Source: Rhizobiales bacterium TMED168
Lineage (GTDB): Bacteria; Pseudomonadota; Alphaproteobacteria; MED-G09
Length of the DNA stretch: 56,008 nt
Assembly: GCA_002170885.2 (NCBI GenBank)
Contig: NHHR02000006.1
Location: 1-56,008 of the forward strand
Reading direction: 5' to 3'
Shown here piece by piece: positions 18,844-28,320 of the stretch. Below the pieces are notes generated by a model. It saw only the letters and a program-made list of their open reading frames with translations. It was not told the DNA's origin and searched no databases. How positions within the stretch are numbered: the first letter of the stretch is position 1; each line of letters starts with the position of its first letter. A program made the position numbers and the translations under genes.

Positions 18844-18985
18844 AATACAATATATAGCTGTTATTTACATAATATACACTATATTAAGTATCAAAAAATT
18901 TTAATTTATATTAAATAAAATATTTATTTAACTTATGTAGTATAAAATAATTATTTAAAAACAGATATTTAAAGTAAAAATATAA

Positions 18986-19636
18986 TTATATTTTACTATT
19001 TTTTTGTGAAAGAATTTGGCATCTAAAATTTAAATTTAAAAGGCTATTACAAAAGCCTTGAGCAATTTCTCTACTCTCTATATTTGTAGTTATGATTCGA
19101 TATTTTATATTTTCTCCAGGAAGTAATAATCTTTGACCAACTTTAATTTTGTTTGGGTTTACTATGTTATTTAATTCAATAATTTTTTTTGATGTTGTTA
19201 GGTTTCTTCTCGCAATGACTGTGATTGTATCGCCCTTTTTTACATTAACGATCTTATTAGTTGGGAGAATAGTATCAATTTTAATTATTCTATTCTTTAA
19301 AAAATCTAGTGTTTTAAGTTTTCTTAAATGAACTTCTGCATCCATTAAATTAGAAAATGTACCAAATGAGAGAGTAAAGTAACTTAAATTTAATTTTTTA
19401 TCTTCAAAAATATTTTCAAGTGTCCCGCATGGTTCAGTTGAGTTACTCCAAAGCGAGTATACACATGGTATATTTGAAGGTCTTTTTAACTCTGGTGTAT
19501 TTTTTGGAAGTTCTCTAATAGGCTCATTTGGAGCATAAACTGTGGGTATAGTGCTATCAGAGTTAATAAATAGAAAAAAACCAATGATTATAATTACAGA
19601 AAATATTATTAAGAATATTAATATATTCTTTTTCAT
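18986..19636 (-). CDS. Membrane-anchored protein with LysM and SPOR-like segments
   Basis: The 216-residue protein has one N-terminal membrane helix (about residues 4-24), so the rest should lie in the periplasm. Residues 129-173 fit a LysM domain (VNVKKGDTITVIARRN through KIKVGQRLLLP), which binds peptidoglycan glycan chains. Residues about 84-121 (SYFTLSFGTFSNLMDAEVHL) and 178-209 (KYRIITTNIESREIAQGF) each look like one half of a SPOR repeat. A LysM therefore appears to separate the two halves. Four Cys (58, 70, 196, 206) could form disulfides. In other alphaproteobacteria a SPOR-domain gene lies between argS and nagZ, so this is probably its descendant. It starts one base after argS ends. 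Confidence 0.7.
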   Translation of the reverse strand: MKKNILIFLIIFSVIIIIGFFLFINSDSTIPTVYAPNEPIRELPKNTPELKRPSNIPCVYSLWSNSTEPCGTLENIFEDKKLNLSYFTLSFGTFSNLMDAEVHLRKLKTLDFLKNRIIKIDTILPTNKIVNVKKGDTITVIARRNLTTSKKIIELNNIVNPNKIKVGQRLLLPGENIKYRIITTNIESREIAQGFCNSLLNLNFRCQILSQKNSKI

Positions 19637-19637
19637 A

Positions 19638-21377
19638 TTACCTTAACTCCTCCAGGGCCTTAATTCCTAGTAATCTTAAACCTTCAGATATAGTAATACC
19701 TACAGAGATAATTAGAGCCAATCTTGCTTTAGTTTCCTCCAAATTGTTTATATTAACTACCTTTAAATTATTATTTTCATTACCTAAATTCCAATAAGAA
19801 TGAAAAGAAGAAGCTATATCTCTTAAATAAAAAGCTACTCTATGAGGTTCTTTATAAATAGCGGCTTGTTCAATTATTTTTGGAAAGCTAGAAATAACTT
19901 TTATAAGCTCAATATCATCTGAATTAGATAAAAGAGTAAAATTACTCTCTAAAATAGTTCCATCATTTACTAAGAAAAGACCCTCATCTTCAACTTTTCT
20001 TATAACAGAACAAATTCTTGCATGAGCATATTGAACATAAAAAATAGGATTATCTCTAGTTTGCTCTTTAACTAGATCATAATCAAAATCAAGAGGTGCA
20101 TCATTTTTTCTTATTACCATCATGAATCTTACAGCATCTGAGCCTACCTCTTCTACCAAATCTCTTAATGTAATAAAATTTGCAGATCTTTTAGACATTT
20201 TTACAATATTTCCACCTCTCATAAGTCTAACAAGCTGACAAATTTTTACTTCAAGGGTTGATTTTGAATTTGTTACCGCGTCTACAGCAGAGGTTACTCT
20301 TGAAATGTAACCAGAATGATCAGCGCCCCAGATATTAATCATTTTATTGAAGCCTCTATTATATTTGTCCTTATGATAAGCGATATCAGGCATAAAGTAA
20401 GTCCATGATCCATCATGTTTTTTAACAACCCTATCTTCGTCATCACCAAAATTTTTTGATTTAAAAAGTATATGTTTTTTTTTGGACCAATCAGACTTAA
20501 GGACACCTTTTGGTGGAGGAGTTTCACCTTCATATAATAGATTTGATTTATCCATTTCTTTAAATACTTTCTCAACAAGGCCATCATTCAATAGTTTATT
20601 TTCAGATGTAAAAATATCATGATTTATGCCAAGTAAATTAAGGTCATTTTTGATTAAATTAAGCATAGAGTTAATAGAAAAATCTTTTACAATTGGCAAC
20701 CAATATTCTTTTTTGGCATTTATTAATGTTTCTTGGTATTGATTTTTGAGATCAACCCCAACAGGTTTAAGATAATCACCAGGGTATAAGCCTTCTGGAA
20801 TATCTTCAATTCTTTCACCACATGCCTCCCTATATCTAAAAAAAACAGATTGAGCTAATTTATCTACTTGCTCTCCTGAGTCATTAATGTAGTACTCCTT
20901 GCATACGCTGTAGCCAACTTTTTTTAATATATTAGATAAGGTGTCTCCAAAAACAGCTCCTCTAGTATGACCTACATGAAGAGGTCCAGTTGGGTTTGCA
21001 GACACATATTCAAGATTAATTTTTTCATTTTTACCATAATTAGAGTCACCATATTTATCTTTTTTCTTTAGAATCTTGGATAATAAATCCCACCAAATAT
21101 TTTTTTTAAGATTTATATTTATAAATCCTTTTCCAGCAATTTGAACTTTTTCAAAATCAGGGTATTTACCAATTAAATTTATAATTATTGATGCAATTTC
21201 TTGAGGAGACTTTTTCAGTTTTCCTGATAAAACCATTGATGCATTAGTAGAGAGATCACCCAGAGATGAGTCTTTAGGAAACTCAAGAGATATATTTTTT
21301 AAATCACTTTCCTCAATATCAAATTCTTTAAGTAAAATTTCTTTAATCTTATCTCTATAATAATTTATTATATTCAT
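19638..21377 (-). CDS. argS: Arginyl-tRNA synthetase
   Basis: ArgRS attaches arginine to tRNA-Arg, a class I reaction in the cytoplasm. The HIGH motif is HVGHTRG within SANPTGPLHVGHTRG near residue 130, and the KMSKR signature is intact near 398. The N-terminal domain specific to ArgRS (about residues 1-100) and the C-terminal anticodon-binding DALR domain are both complete. The length of 579 residues is normal. It starts one base after the dgt stop and leads into the LysM/SPOR-like gene. Confidence 0.97.
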   Translation of the reverse strand: MNIINYYRDKIKEILLKEFDIEESDLKNISLEFPKDSSLGDLSTNASMVLSGKLKKSPQEIASIIINLIGKYPDFEKVQIAGKGFININLKKNIWWDLLSKILKKKDKYGDSNYGKNEKINLEYVSANPTGPLHVGHTRGAVFGDTLSNILKKVGYSVCKEYYINDSGEQVDKLAQSVFFRYREACGERIEDIPEGLYPGDYLKPVGVDLKNQYQETLINAKKEYWLPIVKDFSINSMLNLIKNDLNLLGINHDIFTSENKLLNDGLVEKVFKEMDKSNLLYEGETPPPKGVLKSDWSKKKHILFKSKNFGDDEDRVVKKHDGSWTYFMPDIAYHKDKYNRGFNKMINIWGADHSGYISRVTSAVDAVTNSKSTLEVKICQLVRLMRGGNIVKMSKRSANFITLRDLVEEVGSDAVRFMMVIRKNDAPLDFDYDLVKEQTRDNPIFYVQYAHARICSVIRKVEDEGLFLVNDGTILESNFTLLSNSDDIELIKVISSFPKIIEQAAIYKEPHRVAFYLRDIASSFHSYWNLGNENNNLKVVNINNLEETKARLALIISVGITISEGLRLLGIKALEELR

Positions 21378-21378
21378 T

Positions 21379-22542
21379 TTAATACCCAGGATGATCTAAT
21401 AAATTTTTTTCATATAATCTAGCATGATTTTCAAAAATAGATCTATCGGTCATAGATGCTATATAGTCACAAATAACTCTCGCAGAAATTTTAGAATATG
21501 GAGTATCACATTTTTTTCTTAGTTTAGTTGGAAGAAGGTCTATATTTTTTATTAGTTTAGAAAAAATTTCTTCAATTGTTCTCATAGATCTGACTCTTTC
21601 TTTCTCGATTAAACTATGTTCATAAAATCGTGATCTTAAAAATTTTCTTATTTCATTATCTTGTGAAATAAAGAATTCTGAAAAACTAGCAATTAAATTA
21701 TTGTGAGATCTAATTTCTTCAGGATTATTAGGTTTAATTTTATTAATATTTTTTTTGGTATTATTTATCAAATCATTAACCATTAAACCTATCAATCTTC
21801 TAATTAATTCTTTAACAATCATATAATCATCAATATTTTTAAACTCTAATTTAATTTCTTTAATAATCTCTGAAAGTAATTCAATTTTCTTTAGATCATT
21901 AAGTGATATTAACCCAGCCCTAAAACCATCATCAATATCATGATTATTATAAGCTATATCGTCAGATAAAGATGCAATTTGAGCCTCAAGACCAGGAAAA
22001 GTATTTAACTCTAAATCATGAACTTTATTATATTCTTTAATAACTATATGAGGATTTAATAATGGACCATTGTGTTTAACAATACCCTCTAAAGTTTCCC
22101 ATGTTAAATTTAAACCATCAAATAAAGGATATCTCTCCTCTAAAGAGGTTAATATTCTTAATGTTTGAGCATTATGATCAAAACCCTCATAATCGCTCAT
22201 GCATTTATTCAAAATCTCTTCTCCAGAATGAGCAAATGGTGGATGACCTAAATCATGCGATAAAGCTAAAACCTCGGCTAAATCTTCATCTAAATCAAGT
22301 TTTCTAGATACAGTCCTAGAGATTTGACTTACCTCAAGAGAGTGAGTTAAACGTGTCCTGTAATAATCACCTGTATGTGCTAAAAAAACCTGAGTTTTAT
22401 GCTTTAATAATCTAAATGAGTCCGAATGAATTACTCTATCCCTATCTCTTTGAAAAGGATTCCTATTTTCACTTTCATTTTCTTTATGCAATCTACCCTT
22501 TGAACTTTTAAAGGATGTAGAAAAGATGGCTTTTTTTGTCAT
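21379..22542 (-). CDS. dgt: dGTP triphosphohydrolase-like HD-domain protein
   Basis: The 387-residue protein belongs to the HD superfamily that splits dNTPs into deoxynucleosides and triphosphate. Metal ligands are seen as H67 in RLTHSLEVSQISRT and H96-D97 in ALSHDLGHPPFAHSGEE; a later Asp in SLSDDIAYNNHDIDDG completes the set. It is the deoxyguanosinetriphosphate triphosphohydrolase-like type usual upstream of argS in alphaproteobacteria. AGGA stands eight bases before the start. That ribosome binding site lies within the right arm of a nine-pair inverted repeat (22545-22581), so translation may be modulated by RNA structure. Confidence 0.94.
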   Translation of the reverse strand: MTKKAIFSTSFKSSKGRLHKENESENRNPFQRDRDRVIHSDSFRLLKHKTQVFLAHTGDYYRTRLTHSLEVSQISRTVSRKLDLDEDLAEVLALSHDLGHPPFAHSGEEILNKCMSDYEGFDHNAQTLRILTSLEERYPLFDGLNLTWETLEGIVKHNGPLLNPHIVIKEYNKVHDLELNTFPGLEAQIASLSDDIAYNNHDIDDGFRAGLISLNDLKKIELLSEIIKEIKLEFKNIDDYMIVKELIRRLIGLMVNDLINNTKKNINKIKPNNPEEIRSHNNLIASFSEFFISQDNEIRKFLRSRFYEHSLIEKERVRSMRTIEEIFSKLIKNIDLLPTKLRKKCDTPYSKISARVICDYIASMTDRSIFENHARLYEKNLLDHPGY

Positions 22543-22544
22543 TT

Positions 22545-22581
22545 GAGATTCCTATTTATAAATAAAAATAACAGGAATCTC
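22545..22581 (-). promoter_or_regulatory. Inverted repeat covering the dgt ribosome binding site
   Basis: On the minus strand GAGATTCCT and AGGAATCTC are perfectly complementary over nine bases, with a 19-base AT-rich loop. The downstream arm contains the AGGA Shine-Dalgarno element and ends three bases before the dgt ATG. It could act as an occluding hairpin. It is a poor terminator for hppA because no run of T follows it. Confidence 0.55.
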
Positions 22582-22611
22582 TCTGATTTAAAAATTTTAT
22601 ATTACTAAAGT

Positions 22612-24714
22612 TTAGTGCGCCAAGATTGCTAATAGCAATAAGGCTACAATGTTAGTAATTTTAATCATTGGGTTAATAGCTGGTCCAGCTGTATCTTTGT
22701 ATGGATCTCCAACTGTATCACCTGTAACAGCAGCTTTATGAGCTTCTGATCCTTTACCACCATGATTGCCATCTTCTATATATTTTTTGGCATTATCCCA
22801 TGCACCGCCTCCAGCGGTCATAGAAAGAGCGACGAATAAGCCAGTAACAATAACCCCAAGAAGCATTGCACCAAGTGCAGAAAAGGCATCGCCTTTTGAT
22901 GCAATAAAATTAATAAAATAAAATAAAATAATTGGTGAAAGTAAGGGAAGTAATGAGGGTAAAATCATTTCCTTAATTGCAGATTTTGTTAAAAGGTCAA
23001 CAGCCCTTGAATAATCTGGTTTATCTTTTCCAGTCATAATTCCAGGTTTTTCTTTAAATTGCTGCCTTACCTCTTCTACAATAGCAGAACCAGCTCTTCC
23101 AACAGCGGTCATACCCATGGCTGCAAATAAATAAGGAAGCATTCCTCCAACCAAGAGTCCTACAACTACATATGGATTAGATAATGAGAAGTCAGTAGTT
23201 ACTCCATAAAAATAACTTCCCTCTACTGCATTTGATGTAAAATAATCAATATCTGCAGTATAAGCACCAAATAGAACTAATGCTCCTAATCCAGCTGACC
23301 CTATAGCATAACCTTTGGTAACAGCTTTTGTTGTATTGCCAACAGCATCTAATGCATCAGTTGTATTCCTTACATCCTCGGGTAATTCTGACATTTCCGC
23401 TATACCACCTGCGTTATCAGTAACAGGCCCAAAAGCATCAAGAGCCACAACCATACCAGCTAGTGCAAGCATTGTGGTGACTGCAATTGCAATACCAAAT
23501 AAACCAGCTAAGCTATATGTAAGAATAATTCCAAAAACTATTACAAGTGCAGGCAGAGCTGTTGATTCCATAGAAACAGCTAAACCTTGAATAACATTTG
23601 TACCGTGTCCAGTTTCTGATGATTTAGCTATTGATTGAACTGGACGATAATCTACACCAGTATAATATTCAGTTATCCATATAATAAGACCTGTAATTCC
23701 CAATCCAATAACACCACAAATATATAAATCAAGACCATTAAAAGATAAGTCCCCTACAGAGAGAGTTGTCTTAAAACCAACTACATAATCTGTAACAAAA
23801 TACAATACAATTAGTGATAAAATGGCGGTGGCAATAAAACCTCTATATAAAGCACCCATAATTGAATTATTTTTACCAAGCTTAACAAAATAAGTGCCTA
23901 GAATTGATGTGATTACACAAGCTGCACAAATTGCCATTGGGTAAATCATCATAATAACATTTCCGGTAAAAAATATTGAAGCCAAGACCATTGTTGCTAC
24001 AACTGTAACAGCATATGTTTCAAATAAATCAGCTGCCATTCCAGCACAGTCTCCAACATTATCACCAACATTATCAGCAATTGTTGCTGGATTTCTTGGA
24101 TCGTCTTCAGGAATACCAGCCTCAACTTTTCCAACTAGGTCTCCACCTACATCTGCACCTTTGGTAAAAATTCCTCCACCCAATCTAGCAAAAATTGATA
24201 TTAATGAAGAACCAAAACCTAGAGCTACTAAAGCGTCAATAACAACCCTATCATTTGAAGGAATCCATAAATTCGTCAGTGTATAATAATAGACTGACAC
24301 AGCTAATAATGCTAACCCAGCTACAAGCATTCCAGTAACTGCTCCAGACTTAAATGCAATACTAAGCCCGCTAGCTAAACTAACTGATGATGCTTGAGTA
24401 GTTCTTACGTTTGCTCTAACTGATACAAGCATACCGATATAACCAGCAATTCCGGACATAACTGACCCGATTAAAAAACCTATTGCTACTTCAAGACCCA
24501 ATAAGAAATATGAAATTATGAGAATTACTATGCCAACGATTGCAATAGTACTATATTGTCTAGATAAGTATGCCCCTGCTCCCTCTTGGATAGCTTTAGC
24601 AATTTCTTGCATTTTCTCATTTCCTGTATCTGCCGACAAAACAGATAAGGAAGTAATTATTCCATAAAGAACAGCCAATACCCCAGAACCGATAATTAGA
24701 TACATAATATCCAT
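22612..24714 (-). CDS. hppA: Proton-translocating membrane pyrophosphatase
   Basis: This enzyme couples pyrophosphate hydrolysis to proton export across the inner membrane. About 16 membrane segments are visible over 700 residues. The pyrophosphate-binding loops are intact: [20 protein letters not shown] followed by [19 protein letters not shown], and the C-terminal [20 protein letters not shown]. The [19 protein letters not shown] segment has Lys where potassium-dependent forms have Ala, so it is probably the potassium-independent, proton-pumping class. The start at 24714 has GGAGGA eight bases upstream; the in-frame GTG fifteen bases earlier is rejected because it overlaps that site. Confidence 0.97.
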   Translation of the reverse strand: MDIMYLIIGSGVLAVLYGIITSLSVLSADTGNEKMQEIAKAIQEGAGAYLSRQYSTIAIVGIVILIISYFLLGLEVAIGFLIGSVMSGIAGYIGMLVSVRANVRTTQASSVSLASGLSIAFKSGAVTGMLVAGLALLAVSVYYYTLTNLWIPSNDRVVIDALVALGFGSSLISIFARLGGGIFTKGADVGGDLVGKVEAGIPEDDPRNPATIADNVGDNVGDCAGMAADLFETYAVTVVATMVLASIFFTGNVIMMIYPMAICAACVITSILGTYFVKLGKNNSIMGALYRGFIATAILSLIVLYFVTDYVVGFKTTLSVGDLSFNGLDLYICGVIGLGITGLIIWITEYYTGVDYRPVQSIAKSSETGHGTNVIQGLAVSMESTALPALVIVFGIILTYSLAGLFGIAIAVTTMLALAGMVVALDAFGPVTDNAGGIAEMSELPEDVRNTTDALDAVGNTTKAVTKGYAIGSAGLGALVLFGAYTADIDYFTSNAVEGSYFYGVTTDFSLSNPYVVVGLLVGGMLPYLFAAMGMTAVGRAGSAIVEEVRQQFKEKPGIMTGKDKPDYSRAVDLLTKSAIKEMILPSLLPLLSPIILFYFINFIASKGDAFSALGAMLLGVIVTGLFVALSMTAGGGAWDNAKKYIEDGNHGGKGSEAHKAAVTGDTVGDPYKDTAGPAINPMIKITNIVALLLLAILAH

Positions 24715-24801
24715 AATAATTTCCTCCACATTATCAAATAACTAGTTTGTAAATTTGACGATTATTGCCAAAACAAAGCTTAAATATCAAGTTAAACATT
24801 C

Positions 24802-25740
24802 CTAGAATTTATGCTTATAACCGTCAAAACAAGTTATGTCATCAAAATCAGTTATATTTATATTTCTACCTTTTTTCATTTGACCAATTTTAGTGATATT
24901 TTTATTTTTATCTAAACCGATTTTTCCAGTAAATAATAACTCATAATCATCACCCCCATTTAAAATTAATTGACTTAATTTAGGATATTTTAAAAGAAAA
25001 ATTCTAGCTGAATCAGATAATGGGATTTTATTAAAATTTATATCAGCTCCTAACTTTGAAGCGACACATATATTCATTAAATCATCGTAAAGACCATCAG
25101 ATATATCTGTTGAAGCAGATGCATTTTTATTTATATAATTAACTAGGTCAATTCTTGGTCTTGGCTTTAGATATCTATTTAATAAAAATTTTCTATGTTG
25201 ACTGGTAATATTAATTTTTTTTGATTTCCTAAAACGTAAACCCAATGCTGAGTCACCAATTGTCCCAGATACATAAATATGATCACCGTTTTTTGCAGAT
25301 GATCTTTTTATGAATTTATTATTTTTTAAACTTCCAAAAATTGTCAGAGATAAAACAGTCTTACTAGATGTTTTAATTGTATCTCCACCAATTAAATTAA
25401 GTTTAAAAAAATTAATATCAGACCTAAAACCTCGCATGAAATTACTTATCCATTTTTCGTCGATATTTTTACCTGCGGAGAAATTAAATAAGCAATATTT
25501 TGGTCTAATCCCTTTTGAAACTATATCCGAAATATTTACTCGAATTAATTTTTTGGCGATTAAGTATGGTTTATCATCAGAAAAAAAATGAATACCTTCA
25601 CATATTGTATCAGTGGAATATATTTTATCACCAACAACGCCAACATCGTCACCGAAGTTTAAAGAATATTTTGAATTATTTTCCTTTTGAACAAGATATT
25701 TATTTATGAAATCAAATTCAGTGATCATTTTATAATTCAC
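24802..25740 (-). CDS. thiL: Thiamine-monophosphate kinase
   Basis: ThiL phosphorylates thiamine monophosphate to the active cofactor thiamine diphosphate. It has the AIRS-family fold; key metal and substrate segments are NFGDDVGVVGDKIYSTDT near residue 28, RVNISDIVSKG near 68, LIGGDTIKTS near 116 and ASTDISDGLYDDL near 207. The length of 312 residues is normal. The frame overlaps the end of nusB by 11 bases; an in-frame ATG at 25728 (MITEFDF) would avoid the overlap and may be the real start. Neither has a strong ribosome binding site. Confidence 0.95.
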   Translation of the reverse strand: MNYKMITEFDFINKYLVQKENNSKYSLNFGDDVGVVGDKIYSTDTICEGIHFFSDDKPYLIAKKLIRVNISDIVSKGIRPKYCLFNFSAGKNIDEKWISNFMRGFRSDINFFKLNLIGGDTIKTSSKTVLSLTIFGSLKNNKFIKRSSAKNGDHIYVSGTIGDSALGLRFRKSKKINITSQHRKFLLNRYLKPRPRIDLVNYINKNASASTDISDGLYDDLMNICVASKLGADINFNKIPLSDSARIFLLKYPKLSQLILNGGDDYELLFTGKIGLDKNKNITKIGQMKKGRNINITDFDDITCFDGYKHKF

Positions 25741-26185
25741 TTGGCCTATAAATTTTAGAAATTTTATCTAAAATACCATTTATAAAACTAGTTTCTTCAC
25801 CATCAAAAAATGATTTCGATATTTCAATATACTCATTGATAATTACCTTAAGCGGAATATCATGGCATTCTTTTAATTCATAAAATGCTGATCTTAATAT
25901 TGCTCTTGAGACTGAATCTATTCTGGATAAAGACCAACCGATTAAATTATTTTTAATATCTAAATCAATACCCTTTTGATTTTTAGTAACACCTTTTAAA
26001 ATTTTTCTCAAATGTGTTTTATCAGCCTTATCTGTTTTATTTAATCTAGAAATTTCAAATAAATAATCATCAGTTAATCTTTCAAGAATATTATTAATCT
26101 TTTTTCCATTAATCTCCATTTCAAATAAAATTTGGACTGCAAAAAGACGGGCTGATGATTTTTTATTATGAATATTTGATTTCAA
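25730..26185 (-). CDS. nusB: Transcription antitermination factor NusB
   Basis: NusB is an all-helical RNA-binding factor that, with NusE, binds boxA in rRNA leaders and prevents early termination. The family pattern is present: SSARLFAVQILFEME near residue 10, SRAILRSAFYELKECHDIP near 92 and VIINEYIEISKSFFDGEETSFINGIL in pieces up to residue 145. The length of 151 residues is normal. It is placed between ribH and thiL, the usual alphaproteobacterial order. Confidence 0.95.
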   Translation of the reverse strand: MKSNIHNKKSSARLFAVQILFEMEINGKKINNILERLTDDYLFEISRLNKTDKADKTHLRKILKGVTKNQKGIDLDIKNNLIGWSLSRIDSVSRAILRSAFYELKECHDIPLKVIINEYIEISKSFFDGEETSFINGILDKISKIYRPSEL

Positions 26186-26186
26186 A

Positions 26187-26612
26187 TTAAATATTACCCT
26201 TTAAATCTAAAAGTTTTGAACAAGCTAATGCGGCATGATAACCTTTATTGTTATTATCCTTTACACTTCTGGCAATAGCCTGTTTTTCATTTTCTACTGT
26301 TAAAATACCATTCCCTATTATTAAGGAATGATTCAATGAAAGTTCAGTCAAAGCTCTTGCGGATTCATTTATTACAATTTCAAAATGGCTTGTTTCTCCT
26401 CTTATTATGCAACCTAAAGCAATAAAACCGTTAATACTTAAATCTTTATTTGAAATAATTTTAATTGCAGAACCTATTTCAAGTGCACCAGGAACATAAA
26501 ATTTTTTAAAATTAATCTTAGCTTCACTACAAAATCTTATAGCCCCCTGCTCAAGACCCATGGAAATATCCTTGTAATAATCAGAAATAACGATGCCAAC
26601 ATTCTTTACCAT
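26187..26612 (-). CDS. ribH: 6,7-dimethyl-8-ribityllumazine synthase
   Basis: RibH condenses the ribityl-aminouracil intermediate with dihydroxybutanone phosphate in riboflavin synthesis. Recognisable segments are VPGALEIGSAIK, FIALGCIIRGETSHFEIV and NGILTVENEKQAIARS. The start at 26612 (MVKNVGIV) lies one base after the ribB stop and is preceded by GAGGAAG at 10-16 bases. A longer frame into ribB is possible but adds an unlikely 16 residues. This gives 141 residues, typical for the family. Confidence 0.96.
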   Translation of the reverse strand: MVKNVGIVISDYYKDISMGLEQGAIRFCSEAKINFKKFYVPGALEIGSAIKIISNKDLSINGFIALGCIIRGETSHFEIVINESARALTELSLNHSLIIGNGILTVENEKQAIARSVKDNNNKGYHAALACSKLLDLKGNI

Positions 26613-26613
26613 T

Positions 26614-27720
26614 TTATTTAACTTCCTCAAGTGGTTGTCGACTTGTAATTTCAAGATCATAGCCTTCTAAATTAATTGGCATAGCATTTGTATCAGAAAT
26701 TAAATTCATTTTTTTTACACCAAGATCAATTAATATTTGAGCCCCCACACCATATTCTTTCAATTTATTATCTTGCTTTATATTATTATTTGAATATTTT
26801 TTAAGAAGATTTAATAACGCACCTTCATTTGTATCTCTAACCAAAATTATTACACCAGATTCAAAAGTGCTAATTAAATTCATTGACTTAGATATTAAAT
26901 TTTTTCTATTAGGATTAATAGAAATTAAATCTTCAAAGATATTAACAGAGTGAACTCTAACGGGAATAATATCATCAGAGTCAATCCGTCCTTTAACAAG
27001 AGCAATGTGCTCAGCTTTATCAAGATCATTTTTATAAACGAAGCAATCCCAATCATCACCGAAATCACTGATAATTTTTTCATTACCAACCTTTGTAATA
27101 ATGTGATCATTATTAATTCTATATGAAATTAGATCTGCAATTGTTCCTATTTTTAAATCAAATTTTTTAGCAACCTCAATAAGCTCTGGTAATCTAGCCA
27201 TTGTTCCATCATCATTCATGATTTCACAAATAACACCTGAGGGATTTTTTCCTGCTAATTTTGCAATATCTACAGCAGCCTCTGTATGACCAGCCCTTAC
27301 TAAAACACCCCCAGGTCTAGCTTTTATTGGAAAAACATGTCCCGGTGAAACAATATCAGTACTTTTTGAATTATCAGAAATAGCTGTTGCAATTGTCAAG
27401 GCTCTATCCTGTGCTGAGATACCAGTTGTAACCCCTTCTCTGGCCTCAATTGATACAGTAAAAGCAGTTTCATGACGAGATTGGTTATTTGAAGACATCA
27501 AAGTTAAACCAAGACTATCTACTTTATCATCATTTAAAGCTAAGCAAATTAAACCACGTCCGTTTTTTGCCATAAAATTTATCACATTGTCATTTGCATC
27601 TTCTGCAGGTATTACTAAGTCACCCTCGTTTTCTCTCTCTTCAGCATCAACAAGAATAAACATTTTACCTTGCGAGGCTTCAGAAATTATATCCTCTATT
27701 GGAGATATATAGCTTTTCAT
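26614..27720 (-). CDS. ribB: Dihydroxybutanone-phosphate synthase with degenerate GTP cyclohydrolase II domain
   Basis: The N-terminal half (about residues 1-205) is a complete RibB domain: DAEERENEGDLVIPAED with the acidic metal ligands, RHETAFTVSIEAREGVTTG and HTEAAVDIAKLAG. It makes dihydroxybutanone phosphate from ribulose 5-phosphate. The C-terminal half follows the fold of GTP cyclohydrolase II (for example PVRVHS near residue 253 and YGVGAQILIDLGVKKMNLIS). However, the three zinc Cys found in RibA after RVHS (as in CLTGDVFGSLRCDC) are missing; the sequence there reads VNIFEDLISINP. The cyclohydrolase activity is therefore probably lost. It overlaps ribE by four bases. Confidence 0.94.
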   Translation of the reverse strand: MKSYISPIEDIISEASQGKMFILVDAEERENEGDLVIPAEDANDNVINFMAKNGRGLICLALNDDKVDSLGLTLMSSNNQSRHETAFTVSIEAREGVTTGISAQDRALTIATAISDNSKSTDIVSPGHVFPIKARPGGVLVRAGHTEAAVDIAKLAGKNPSGVICEIMNDDGTMARLPELIEVAKKFDLKIGTIADLISYRINNDHIITKVGNEKIISDFGDDWDCFVYKNDLDKAEHIALVKGRIDSDDIIPVRVHSVNIFEDLISINPNRKNLISKSMNLISTFESGVIILVRDTNEGALLNLLKKYSNNNIKQDNKLKEYGVGAQILIDLGVKKMNLISDTNAMPINLEGYDLEITSRQPLEEVK

Positions 27721-28316
27721 TTTTTTTCCTCAAGTTGTCTTGCAACATATCTTGCTAAAACATCAAATTCTAAATTAATACCATCGCCTTCATTTAAATT
27801 ACTCCATGAGGTATTATCTTCAGTATGAGGAATAATATTAACTGTAAACATGTCCTCAAAAACATCATTAATTGTTAATGATATACCATCCAAGCAAACA
27901 GAACCCTTTGATGCAATAAACTTCTTATACTTACTAGGATACTTTATATTAATTATATTACTATTTTTTGATTTATTTATTGAATGAACCTTTGCTAAAC
28001 AATCAACATGTCCAGTAACTAAATGGCCACCAACCTCATCACCAAATTTAAGACTTCTTTCAAGATTTATCTCTGTATTATCTTTCCAAAATTTTACTGA
28101 AGATTTAGATATTGTTTCACTGGAAACTTGTACACAAAAATATGAATAATCACTAAAACTGCCTCTTTCTATTACTGTTAGGCATATACCTGAACAGCAA
28201 ATAGATGCTCCTAAATCAATTGTTTCATATTTATAATTAGATACAATTTTTATGTTACCGCTATCTAAATCTATAGATTGAATTTTACCTACATCTGTAA
28301 TAATTCCCGTAAACAA
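27717..28316 (-). CDS. ribE: Riboflavin synthase, alpha subunit
   Basis: This enzyme converts two molecules of dimethyl-ribityllumazine into riboflavin. It starts MFTGIITDVGKI, the near-invariant N-terminus, and contains two similar beta-barrel halves, each with a GxSICCSGICLTV / GSVCLDGISLTIN-type segment (near residues 57 and 143). GDEVGGHLVTGHVD near 92 is also conserved. The length of 199 residues is normal. The stop overlaps the ribB start (ATGA), and ribD ends four bases upstream, so ribD-ribE-ribB-ribH read as one unit. Confidence 0.96.
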   Translation of the reverse strand: MFTGIITDVGKIQSIDLDSGNIKIVSNYKYETIDLGASICCSGICLTVIERGSFSDYSYFCVQVSSETISKSSVKFWKDNTEINLERSLKFGDEVGGHLVTGHVDCLAKVHSINKSKNSNIINIKYPSKYKKFIASKGSVCLDGISLTINDVFEDMFTVNIIPHTEDNTSWSNLNEGDGINLEFDVLARYVARQLEEKK

Positions 28317-28320
28317 AGCA

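Noticed and set aside
18966..18997. AT-rich inverted repeat at the end of the LysM/SPOR-like gene as a terminator
   Set aside because: AGTAAAA and TTTTACT can pair over seven bases, but all but one of the pairs are A-T and the loop is long, so it is unlikely to be stable.
25726..25740. Frameshift at the thiL/nusB overlap
   Set aside because: Both proteins are complete; the 11-base overlap disappears if thiL starts at 25728.
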